Shown in pieces: positions 11,201 through 18,843 of a stretch of DNA of 64,000 nt. Numbering within the stretch: the first letter of the stretch is position 1; every line of letters begins with the position of its first letter. The DNA lies in the NCBI GenBank assembly GCA_009829735.1, contig CM020619.1, positions 23,957,554 through 24,021,553 of the forward strand, written 5' to 3'. Origin of the DNA: Pyropia yezoensis (Eukaryota > Rhodophyta > Bangiophyceae > Bangiales > Bangiaceae). Below the pieces are notes generated by a model. That model was not told where the DNA came from. It did no database searches and saw only the letters and a list, made by a program, of their open reading frames with translations. The translations under genes and the position numbers were made by a program.

Positions 11201-11458
11201 AGCGCCGTCTACGCTGCCGCCGTGGCGGGCGGCGGCACACGTGCGACCGGGCCCGCCGGTCGGTGGGCGGCGCCACGACGCACCGTGACGGCGCGGCGTC
11301 TGGCGGGGCACGGTCGCGTGCCCTCTTGGGCATCGTGTGCCGCGCTGAGGACTTGTATGAGAAACAAGTAAGATTGCACGCAAGTGACGCTCGCTCAGCG
11401 CGGAACAGCGGCGCATTTGCAACAGCATTCCTCCTCACGACATTTGTGTATGCATGTA
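8248..11458. other. 3.2-kb intergenic region, homopolymer-rich
   Basis: No gene is supported here. The DNA is dominated by G and C homopolymers (for example 8817-8830, 10081-10102, 10850-10867, 10940-10960 and 11088-11106). It holds a (GACGC)n run at 8872-8896 and clusters of overlapping GTAC words at 8650-8664 and 9872-9905. Long ORFs on both strands are Pro/Gly/Arg-rich and change composition at each homopolymer, as expected of chance ORFs in GC-rich DNA. Confidence 0.5.
8872..8896. repeat. (GACGC)n microsatellite
   Basis: Five tandem copies of the pentamer GACGC lie in intergenic DNA upstream of the DHHC gene. Confidence 0.85.
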
Positions 11459-11496
11459 CAGTCCCCAGACAAAATCGTTTGTCCACTTCAATTTTG
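11459..11496. repeat. Left terminal inverted repeat of the Tc1-like element
   Basis: Starts CAGTCCCC directly after TA and contains TCGTTTGTCCACTT. It matches the reverse complement of the right end, with a few differences between positions 9 and 16. Confidence 0.85.
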
Positions 11497-11669
11497 GGGC
11501 CTTGGTGCGCCGAGACTTCGGCGCGAAGCACCGCAGATCTTGCGATTTTACCTCGCTGAGCCCCATATCTGGGAGATGCGCGGCCCGAGTCGCCATCTCC
11601 GTGAAGCGCACAAAGAGCGCGCCACTCGTCCACCTCCCCCCCCAAACGTACCGGCGGCACCTGACGTCG

Positions 11670-12000
11670 ATGGCGGGGCACAACCGCACGTCCCTGACGC
11701 CGCAGCAGAGGGGTGCCATCCGGGAGATGGCGTCGCTGGGCAGCAGAAACGGGGCTATCGCAGCCGCTGCCGTGGGTGGGGCAGAGCCCGGACCTCAATC
11801 CCATTGAGAACGCTTGGGGGGAGCTGGACCGTCGCCTGCGGGGGCGCAAGGTCGCCCCTAAGAACAAGGATGAGCTTTGGGCCGCGCTTTGTGAGGAGTG
11901 GGACGCCATGCCGGCGGAGTTCTTCACGGCTCTTGTTGCTTCAATGCCTCGTCGTGTGGCCGCTGTGTTGGCCGCGAAGGGGAGTGGGATTAAGTATTGA
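11670..12000 (+). pseudogene. Tc1-type transposase remnant: N-terminal HTH joined to C-terminal end
   Basis: From ATG 11670 the frame encodes a short helix-turn-helix start (SLTPQQRGAIREMASLGS) typical of Tc1-like DNA-binding domains. From about 11770 a different frame (+1) encodes the family's C-terminus with QSPDLNPIENAWGEL and then a Lys/Glu-rich helix ending at TGA 11998-12000. The SPDLNPIEN block normally surrounds the third catalytic acidic residue. The roughly 200 residues expected between the two parts, including the first two catalytic Asp, are missing. The deletion junction lies near 11755-11775 and also changes frame, so no functional product is possible. The C-terminal part is easy to recognise; the N-terminal assignment is less certain. 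Confidence 0.8.
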
Positions 12001-12195
12001 TGTGAAGGCGAGGTGGGGGGAGGGTGAGGGTGACCGTGGACCCATGAGCTTTTTTTTGTTGTAGCGGTGGGGGCGGGGGGGGGGAGGGGGGGGGGGTGTC
12101 GGTGCCTCCTTTCGCCAAGCCGCAGCCGCTGCCTGCAAATCGGAGCTCCATGGAGATGGTTGGATCCGTGACAAAATCCTTTCGAAAATTGGACG

Positions 12196-12229
12196 TGCCA
12201 AGTGGACAAACGATATTGGACGGGGACTG
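12196..12229. repeat. Right terminal inverted repeat of the Tc1-like element
   Basis: Ends GGGGACTG directly before TA and contains AAGTGGACAAACGA, the complement of the left repeat. Confidence 0.85.
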
Positions 12230-12831
12230 TACAGTACCGTTCAGTACAGTACAGCACCGGCACGGCAGAGCGGGTACAGTGTCAGTGGCCCCCGACGGAA
12301 CAACAGGCCGACAAGCAGCTGCGGGGGGCACGCGCGGGGCGGCTGCCGCGTGACGAGGATCCGCATCGACCCTGTCACTGCGGCCGAGCCGCTCACCACA
12401 CCACCTCCCGCTTTCGCGGGAGCACGCGCCCGTGCTACACAGCACCGGACCCTGTGGTGGGCCTGGCGGCGGGCGGCGGTGCGCCCTCACCCCCCAACCC
12501 CCCCCACTCAACATGGAAGCAGCCCGCCACGCGCACCTACGCGGCGCCATGCCGTTGCGGGGGCGCGGCTGCGCACGTGCCGGTGCGGGGATACGGCGGC
12601 CATGCGGCTCCTCTGCCGCCGCCGACATTGCTGGCACGGTGGCCGCGGCGCTCCCGCCGCCCGGCCGCGCAGCCCGCCCCGCCGTTTCCGTTTTCAGTGA
12701 CCGCCCGTGTGGTGGACCGCGGCCACCGCCGCCGCCGCCGCCGTGCGCGGTGCAGGCGGCGCGTGCGCCTCCCTCCCCTGCCCGCTCCCCCCATCACCCC
12801 CCTTCTGCAGTAACCCCGTTCCCGTCATCCC

Positions 12832-12862
<31 letters not shown>

Positions 12863-12919
12863 CCACCCCACCGTGGCTTTGCGCGCGCCACCACCACCTA
12901 TCCTCCCACCCCTGCCGCG
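12230..12919. other. Intergenic DNA between the Tc1 remnant and the LTR retrotransposon
   Basis: It starts with a GTACAGTAC-type patch (12228-12262) and is otherwise C-rich, with a C run near 12838-12859. No gene is supported. Confidence 0.5.
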
Positions 12920-13458
12920 TGTGGGAGATTGGGCCGGAATTCGGTACCAATACTTTGAAGATTCGGGTCAAGTGGACCTGACCGGAAGTCGAAATTCACC
13001 CGACCCACGATGGTGAAACTTCTGACTTCTGGACGGAAATTCGACTAGGACTTCCGACATACTAGAGCAGGGTAATGCTGCTGGTATTTGTTTCTTGGGA
13101 TTTTTGCACGGGAGCCAGACGGATTTCTACGCTTTGAGTTCTTTGCATGTGGAGTGATATGATTGGTTTGTTTGAGGGTTCATTTTCTGAGTGTTTTGAG
13201 GGGTTGCGTGAGCGTGTGAGGAGGGTTGATAAGGAGGGACAGCAAGGCGGGGAGGGCCCACCTTGGCTGGCCAAGCAAGAAAACACCGTCTGGCTCCGAC
13301 ACATCTTGTTCGTGCTTTGGTGAGTGGACCCGCTCACCACACGCAAGTTCCGTGTTCGGCTGTGTGGAGGTGCTTGCTTCCGGTGTCCCAAGTTGGGATA
13401 TCGGCAATACTCCTCTTCCTTCCCTGACTCGGGGTTGGTGCTTGGGAGTACTGCTACA
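12920..13458 (+). repeat. 5' LTR of the outer retrotransposon
   Basis: A 539-bp repeat beginning TGTGGGAGATTGG and ending CTGCTACA. It appears identical to 30888-31426, and as the 5' LTR it should hold the promoter for the gag-pol RNA. Confidence 0.96.
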
Positions 13459-13460
13459 GT

Positions 13461-13478
13461 TGGTGGATCAGCGGGGGA
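13461..13478 (+). promoter_or_regulatory. Candidate primer binding site, outer element
   Basis: TGGTGGATCAGCGGGGGA begins two bases after the LTR. TGG at the start fits pairing with a tRNA CCA end. The inner element has a closely matching site at the same offset. It is not the usual initiator-Met PBS (TGGTATCAGAGC), and I cannot name the tRNA. Confidence 0.55.
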
Positions 13479-13775
13479 GAGGATATCGACTTTGGTACCT
13501 CCCTTGACCGGAGACGGGACCAAGTTGGCCCCTCTCCCCCTTCGGCACCGAGACTTCCGGTGACACGATCGACTCGCCTACGTTCCGAGCGTTCGCTGGG
13601 CGACGAGGTTGGCCACCGTGAGTCTTGGTGGGAGACCCGGAGTTTCGGGAAACCTCACCGCCTTCCTTGAGGCAGGTGGAGGGGTGGAACGTGCTCTAGG
13701 AACTCCCTAGCTGACGATCCCCGACTCTGGACACCGTTTGGTCGTTTTGGTTGACTCCACGTGACTCTTGTGGAG

Positions 13776-15539
13776 ATGGCTGGTGAGGGAGACCCCCCCA
13801 TTGCGCCGAGTGTACCTGGGGAGGGGGAGCGTAGTCCTCCCCCGACGGGCGGAGTACCACCCAGGCCGGGCAGTGCGGATGTGGTGGGTCCAGAGGTTGG
13901 ACCCCGACGGCGATCGGCCAGGTTCCTTCCCAGGCCGTCACCGGAAGAGACGGGCGGAGTTCGCCCTTCTCCGGTGGGAGCGCCGAGCCAGCGTCAGGCT
14001 CCGGCAACCTCTTCGGGGAGTGACGACACTCACTTCGGCATGGGACCGCCGACCGGCAGAGGTGACGGGACAGGGAGTTCTGTACCCCGGGTTGGTGGGT
14101 CCGCGCCACGACTGGTGCCGGAAGGACCGGGTGGGAGCTCGAGTCAAGCTCCACCTGGATCATCCGGTATCGTGGATAACTCGGTGATGACTGCCATCGC
14201 ACAAGTCGTGCGAGAGGAGGTGGGGAAGGCGTTGAAGGGGAGCACCCCTCCGCCTGAGCAGGCCTCGAGGCGTCAGAAGCGACGGGAGATTCGACGTACT
14301 CTCCGTCGTGAGGTGGACTCGGAGTCTGAGTCCTCTGCAAGTGGCAAGTCGGGTGAAGAAGATCTTACTCGACATGGTCGTGTGACTCACACGGACCGTC
14401 TTGGGACTAGAGTCGTCCCAGGAAAGATCGTGGTGAATAATCCATTGTTCAAGGATGTCTTCGACTGTGAGACATATGGGTTGGTCAACAAGTCGTTGAC
14501 CTACTCAAATAGCCAGGCCCGTACCCTGGGCCGGCGCAAGAAACACGTTGCGCAATCCTTCGGGGTCCGTTCAGAATGGGACGGGACTCCACCCCTGAAG
14601 GTCTTCCAGTTTTTGCGGAAGTTCGCAAAAGCCTGCGATGACAATGATGTCTCTGAAGCTGAAGCGTTTTTCATGCTTCAGGACTTCACCAAGGAGCCAC
14701 TCCGCTCCGAGGTGATGAACGTCATGCCAAGTCGGCATGGTGGGAATCCGGGTGAGGTGACCTCCTACCTGGAGTTGGTTAATTGGATCCTTCGTCTTCA
14801 CGCAGACGAGGCTTCCTTGGCTGTGCAGGTTGAAGAGTTCAACCGCGCCACCCAGAGTAAGGGTGAAGAGGAACGGGAGTTCGCTGAACGACTCCGTCAG
14901 CTGAACGTCCTCTGTGGATTCCTATATCCCCAAGGAGTCATTAAGGGACGCTTTGTGGAGGGTGTCCACCGAGCAGCTCGAGCGACTGTGCGAGAGCGTA
15001 ATACTCCGACCATGACTCTGGCGGAGTTGGCACGCATCGCCCAGACTAAGGGTGATGAGTACCGCTGGCTCGTGTCTGAGCAGCGGAAGGAACGAGAGAA
15101 AGAAGTTAAGGGAATGGAAGCAAGTCGCTTCCGCAGAACTGCAAGGATGCCTTCCTACACGCGGACGTACCCTGCAGTACCTTCGTCCTCAACTCGAGAG
15201 ACGGAAGGTATGGTGGCCGCCATCCCTGATAAGTCACAGGGAAAAGCGGGGCCATCGGCGTCGATGAGTGATCGGCCGTGTTGGCAGTGTTCCAAGTCGG
15301 GACACTGGGCAGCCCAATGCCCCACTCTGGACGTTCGTTTGAGAGCCCTGTTGGCTCGTATTGGGAAGCTCGGTATTCCGAGGACTGATTCGGATACCCG
15401 GCCACACACCACACGTGTGACGGCCATGACTCAACCTAAGTCAGAGGATGAGTCCACGCTTGAGAAGGGGGAAACCTCTTCCCCCAGCTCAAGTGGCAAG
15501 GATACTCCATCATCCGAGTCGGATGAGGGAAACGCCTAG
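13776..15539 (+). CDS. gag: Gag of the outer retrotransposon
   Basis: Structural protein of the retrotransposon particle, 587 residues from the first ATG in frame; the frame is open to a GTG at 13761. A Pro/Gly-rich N-terminal region leads to a retrotransposon-gag capsid block starting near residue 228 (FDCETYGLVNKSLTY ... WDGTPPLKVFQFLRKF ... EVTSYLELVNWI). A CCHC zinc knuckle (CWQCSKSGHWAAQC, about residues 502-515) follows for RNA binding. The last residues are Ser/Glu/Asp-rich. The inner element's Gag has the same layout and clear similarity in the capsid block. The stop TAG (15537-15539) directly follows a slippery GGGAAAC at 15527-15533, so some ribosomes should shift to pol. Confidence 0.93.
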   Translation: MAGEGDPPIAPSVPGEGERSPPPTGGVPPRPGSADVVGPEVGPRRRSARFLPRPSPEETGGVRPSPVGAPSQRQAPATSSGSDDTHFGMGPPTGRGDGTGSSVPRVGGSAPRLVPEGPGGSSSQAPPGSSGIVDNSVMTAIAQVVREEVGKALKGSTPPPEQASRRQKRREIRRTLRREVDSESESSASGKSGEEDLTRHGRVTHTDRLGTRVVPGKIVVNNPLFKDVFDCETYGLVNKSLTYSNSQARTLGRRKKHVAQSFGVRSEWDGTPPLKVFQFLRKFAKACDDNDVSEAEAFFMLQDFTKEPLRSEVMNVMPSRHGGNPGEVTSYLELVNWILRLHADEASLAVQVEEFNRATQSKGEEEREFAERLRQLNVLCGFLYPQGVIKGRFVEGVHRAARATVRERNTPTMTLAELARIAQTKGDEYRWLVSEQRKEREKEVKGMEASRFRRTARMPSYTRTYPAVPSSSTRETEGMVAAIPDKSQGKAGPSASMSDRPCWQCSKSGHWAAQCPTLDVRLRALLARIGKLGIPRTDSDTRPHTTRVTAMTQPKSEDESTLEKGETSSPSSSGKDTPSSESDEGNA

Positions 15540-15589
15540 CCGCTGGGACTAAGACTGACCCAAAGGCTCCAGCGGTAATGAAGCGGGTT
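15527..15589 (+). promoter_or_regulatory. Predicted -1 ribosomal frameshift signal, outer gag/pol
   Basis: Slippery heptamer GGGAAAC (15527-15533, in gag frame as G GGA AAC) is followed by a 6-nt spacer that includes the gag stop. A stem CCGCTGGG/TCCAGCGG (15540-15547 with 15568-15575) comes next. The loop bases GACCC (15557-15561) could pair with GGGTT (15585-15589), making an H-type pseudoknot. The -1 frame is open from 15527 into pol, being closed by a TGA just upstream (15524-15526). The inner element has the same arrangement with the same spacer length. Confidence 0.8.
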
Positions 15590-16246
15590 GCTTCACGCTC
15601 ACCGACCCATGGGAGAGTGAAGGTCCTGACTCGACCTCGAGGGGTGAGACCTAGGGACAAGGCCCCTCCTCAGAAGCACGACCCGAGTCGGATTGTGTCA
15701 GTGCTGGTAGGGAGTAACTACCAGGTCGCAGCTCGACTCTGGCTGCAGGATGGATATGAGTTTACCTCTCGTGTCATATTCGACACAGGCTCTGCTGCCT
15801 CTCTCATTAGGCAAGACTTATTGCCAGAGGGGACGGATGTGAGCCCCGCCGGCTCACCCGAGTGGCGTATGTTTGATGTCAATGGGGGACTCCTCCCCAT
15901 TGTTGGGTCTATTGCATTGACTGTTTGCATTGGGTTCTACCAGACGCAGGTGAACTTTGGAGTAGTCTCCAATATGTCAGTCCCCGTACTCCTGGGAACT
16001 GACTATCTGGACCTCCATGTCCCGGCCGTCTGTGGACCGGAAGGGATAATCCGAATGCGTAATGGAGAGACTGTCCCCATATTGCGTAAAGGGAGGACTG
16101 TTTCCCCTACGACTCATCAACCTAGGGAAAACTCTCCCAAGGGTGGAGGCTCTACGACCCATGTACGAGTATGTAAGGGTACGGTAGTCCCGCCCCGATC
16201 AAGGACCTTTGTGCGAGTACGCACACGGTTTCGAGGGAATGGACTT
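15533..16246 (+). pseudogene. pol: Outer pol, 5' part: aspartic protease region, interrupted by the nested element
   Basis: This is the 5' piece of pol, open in the -1 frame relative to gag from the frameshift site; the first in-frame ATG is at 15578. It contains the retropepsin active site as FDTGSAASLI, with the catalytic Asp coded at 15782-15784, and a second conserved stretch MSVPVLLGTDYL. The frame runs cleanly into the 5' LTR of the inner element at 16247, where the native coding sequence stops. The rest of pol resumes at 25633 in the same frame once the insert and one copy of the GACTT duplication are disregarded. The gene is therefore broken only by the insertion. I see no other stop or shift. 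Confidence 0.92.
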
Positions 16247-16714
16247 TGTGGCAGTATTGACCCCCAGGTAGGGGGCAACACGTGCCATGCAAGGGGCGGC
16301 AGGCCACTAGCCTGATCCGTTCCTCCCCCTGCATTTGGGTCCATATTCCCTAAGTTCGGGATAGTTAGCTTAGTAGTAAATCCAACTTGGATTTGAGGGT
16401 TTTCTGCATTTATCGTCTTGAATTTTCGTGTGGCCCGGTGGGCAGGTGCTGGGGTGGGAGATTCTGAGTGGCGAGATTCTGAGTGGACCCTGGGGGGATA
16501 AGGGGAGGGACAGCGGGGCTTGGCCCTGCGTCCCCGTCCCGACCAAGAAACTGTTGGACCACACACCATCTTCTTGTTTGTCCGTGGGGGGATTGCCCCA
16601 CAACAGGGATAGAGTGTGTGCGACTTGCACTTCTTCCGGTTCCCCCGACACGGGAGGCAGCCCTCGCACACCGCCCCAACTTGGGTACTGTGTGTGCGAG
16701 TGGTTTTTGCCACA
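16247..16714 (+). repeat. 5' LTR of the inner retrotransposon
   Basis: A 468-bp repeat from TGTGGCAG to TGCCACA, so its extreme ends form a short inverted repeat. It holds a tandem pair GAGATTCTGAGTGG at 16458-16471 and 16473-16486. Confidence 0.96.
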
Positions 16715-16716
16715 TT

Positions 16717-16734
16717 TGGTGGAGCAGCAGGGGA
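16717..16734 (+). promoter_or_regulatory. Candidate primer binding site, inner element
   Basis: TGGTGGAGCAGCAGGGGA starts two bases after the LTR, the same offset as in the outer element, and differs from that site at only a few positions. Confidence 0.55.
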
Positions 16735-16833
16735 CAGAGGTAAACTTTACCTCCGGGTGCACCCGGGTGTAGGGGGCCCTCTGTCTCAGAGGAACGGTGG
16801 ACTTGGACCGTGTCATACGGATCGTTAGCCAAC

Positions 16834-18780
16834 ATGGCTAGCTCGGACCCCCCGTCGTCCGGGGAGTACACGGGTGACGCACGTACTTCAGTGCCTTTGA
16901 ATACTGGTGAGACACAGGTGGGTTTACCTGGGGTCGCAGAGGGACTAGAGGTCCCTCAAGCCAGCAGGACTGGAAGTGCGGGCGGGCAACAGGCCACCCC
17001 GACTCAGTCGGGAGTTCACTCGGGTGACACTTCTGACGTGGGTGGGCCGAAGTCTGGCCACCGCGTGGTATACTCAACGGGAACGTCCCAAGGGGTGAGG
17101 ACTGTCCCCGCGAGTTCCACTCGGGTTGGAGCCAACTTTGGCATGGAGCCATCGCCAACTAGGCTTTCGGAGGACGGCGGACCTCCGTTGGTCGGCGATG
17201 GGCTCGCGCCCATGCCCCCGGTTGAGACCCCTGAGGAACGTGGTTACCCCTCAGGTGGACTCCCGGAGGCGGACCGAGACTCAACTGGAGTCGTCAATCC
17301 ACTCCTCGCGGAAACTGTCCGTCGGGAGGCGACCAATGTGTTGCGGCAGACTTTGCCGGACCTGGTGGTCACGATGACGAATACTATTCTGAATCAGATT
17401 GTAGCGAGTTTGCCAGATGGCCTGAATGTCCAGACCGGATTGGGGCTTTCGAGCCCACAGGCGCAGGGGGAATCCCTCCCCACGCCTATCTCGGGTCGCC
17501 CCGAACTGGGGGCGACACCTGTGACTCCCAACGAGGGAGCCACACCATACGCGGTGGGGCGTACGCCCTTCACGGGGGAGTTCCCCTCGGAAACGCCGGC
17601 GGCTACACCAAGCGCGCCGCGCCAGACTACAGGCACTGAGGGTGGACTTACCCCAGTGCCACAGCGGCTGTTCCCTCAACGTGAGGTGCCGCCCAAGATC
17701 CAGGTAGCCAACCCGGTCTACCAGAGGATCTTTGACTGTGAGACCTACGCCCTCCACAACAAGTCGGTGGCGTATGGTCCTGACCAGGCCCGAGCCATGG
17801 GCCGTGCCAAGAAGAATGCACTTCACTCTTTTGGGCACAAAGCGGAGTGGGATGGAACTCCCCCCCTCCGTGTCTTTGAGTTCCTACGTCGTTTCACAAA
17901 AGCCTGTGACGACAATGCCATAAGTGAAGGCATGGCTTTTTACATGCTACAGGAGTTTACGAAGGGAGACCTGCGGACAGAACTTATGTCCGTCATGCCC
18001 AGCTCCTCAAGTGGAGGCGCTGGGGAGGTGACGTCCTATTTGGAGCTCGTCAACTGGTTGTTGAGGGCCATGGTTGATGAAGCGGCGTTGGCTTCTCAAG
18101 TCGAGGAGTTTACGCAAGCCCATCAGGAAGAGGCGGAGGACGAGTTGTCCTTTGCGGAGCGAGTCCGTAAGCTCAACAATCTTTGTGGGTTTCTTCATCC
18201 ACAAGCTGTGGTGAAGAGTCGGTTTGTGGAAGGACTCCACTGGTCAGTCCGGATGGAGACCCGGGAGCATAACACTGCCCGGGCGACCCTGGCCGAGTTG
18301 GCTAGGTTCGCCTACCGCAGAGGCGAGGCCTACCGCAAGTTGCGGGAGGAACAACGCCAGGAGCGTCAGGCCGAGTTGGCCAAGGAACGGGAAGAGGCGC
18401 GCCAGGCCAGAGAGTTGCGAGAGGCACGCCGAATCCGCAAGGAGAGGGTGGTAGCTGCCGTGGGAACTTCCCAAGGTACCTCGTCGTCTTCCCCAGTTGG
18501 GAAGACCCCTCCGGGAACTGATCATCGGTGTTGGAACTGCAACTCCGATGGTCACTGGGCATATGATTGCCCCAAGTTGAGTAAACGCATCCAACAGCTT
18601 GTTAGGAATGCGAGTAAGAAGTCGGCTACGAACGAAGTGCGTTCACGCCGCGAGGGTGGGTCTCGACCAGTGGTGGCGGTCGCCACACCCTCGACGGAGG
18701 GGGCGGACACGTCGTCCTCGGACTCGTCGTCGTCCCCTTCGCCCTCAGATTCGGACGCCAAGTCGGCGGGAAACGAATGA
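16834..18780 (+). CDS. gag: Gag of the inner retrotransposon
   Basis: Particle-forming protein, 648 residues from the first ATG; a GTG lies in frame at 16810. A long Gly/Pro/Thr-rich N-terminal region precedes the capsid block (FDCETYALHNKSVAY ... WDGTPPLRVFEFLRRF ... EVTSYLELVNWL). A strongly charged predicted coiled coil follows (EEQRQERQAELAKEREEARQ, around residues 506-525), then a CCHC zinc knuckle CWNCNSDGHWAYDC (566-579). The C-terminus is a Ser/Asp-rich tail. Its TGA (18778-18780) overlaps an ATG of the pol frame as ATGA and lies just after the slippery heptamer GGGAAAC. The capsid block is closely related to the outer element's Gag; the N-terminal region is not. Confidence 0.94.
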   Translation: MASSDPPSSGEYTGDARTSVPLNTGETQVGLPGVAEGLEVPQASRTGSAGGQQATPTQSGVHSGDTSDVGGPKSGHRVVYSTGTSQGVRTVPASSTRVGANFGMEPSPTRLSEDGGPPLVGDGLAPMPPVETPEERGYPSGGLPEADRDSTGVVNPLLAETVRREATNVLRQTLPDLVVTMTNTILNQIVASLPDGLNVQTGLGLSSPQAQGESLPTPISGRPELGATPVTPNEGATPYAVGRTPFTGEFPSETPAATPSAPRQTTGTEGGLTPVPQRLFPQREVPPKIQVANPVYQRIFDCETYALHNKSVAYGPDQARAMGRAKKNALHSFGHKAEWDGTPPLRVFEFLRRFTKACDDNAISEGMAFYMLQEFTKGDLRTELMSVMPSSSSGGAGEVTSYLELVNWLLRAMVDEAALASQVEEFTQAHQEEAEDELSFAERVRKLNNLCGFLHPQAVVKSRFVEGLHWSVRMETREHNTARATLAELARFAYRRGEAYRKLREEQRQERQAELAKEREEARQARELREARRIRKERVVAAVGTSQGTSSSSPVGKTPPGTDHRCWNCNSDGHWAYDCPKLSKRIQQLVRNASKKSATNEVRSRREGGSRPVVAVATPSTEGADTSSSDSSSSPSPSDSDAKSAGNE

Positions 18781-18843
18781 CCGTTGGAGCTGGTCGTCCG
18801 AAGCTCACAACGGCAGCCTCGGCCAAGTGGGCCAAGAGGACGA
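18768..18843 (+). promoter_or_regulatory. Predicted -1 ribosomal frameshift signal, inner gag/pol
   Basis: GGGAAAC (18768-18774) is read G GGA AAC in the gag frame. A 6-nt spacer (18775-18780) ends with the gag TGA. The stem CCGTTGGAGCT (18781-18791) then pairs with AGCTC plus CAACGG (18802-18806, 18808-18813): 11 bp with one bulged A and a 10-nt loop. Loop bases TCGTCC (18794-18799) are perfectly complementary to GGACGA (18838-18843), so an H-type pseudoknot is possible. Pol is open in the -1 frame. An alternative is reinitiation at the ATGA overlap (18777-18780). Confidence 0.85.

Larger units (their letters stand above)
11459..12229 (+). mobile_element. Internally deleted Tc1/mariner-family transposon (non-autonomous)
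   Basis: Both ends begin CAGTCCCC and share TCGTTTGTCCACTT as terminal inverted repeats, and each end abuts a TA dinucleotide (11457-11458 and 12230-12231), the Tc1/mariner target duplication. Between them lie both ends of a Tc1-type transposase gene, but the catalytic middle is gone. At 771 bp it is about half the length of a complete element. It cannot encode an active transposase and would depend on one supplied in trans. The host site is ordinary intergenic DNA next to a GTAC-rich patch. Confidence 0.85.

Noticed and set aside
9024..12263. Minus-strand ORFs of about 490 and 590 codons
   Set aside because: Both are Pro/Arg/Gly-rich with no domain. The second crosses the Tc1-like transposon antisense, so it cannot be an ancestral gene.
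18777..18780. ATGA overlap as the main route to Pol
   Set aside because: Reinitiation is possible, but the outer element has no such overlap (its first pol ATG is 39 nt after the gag stop), while both have the slippery site and hairpin. Frameshifting explains both.
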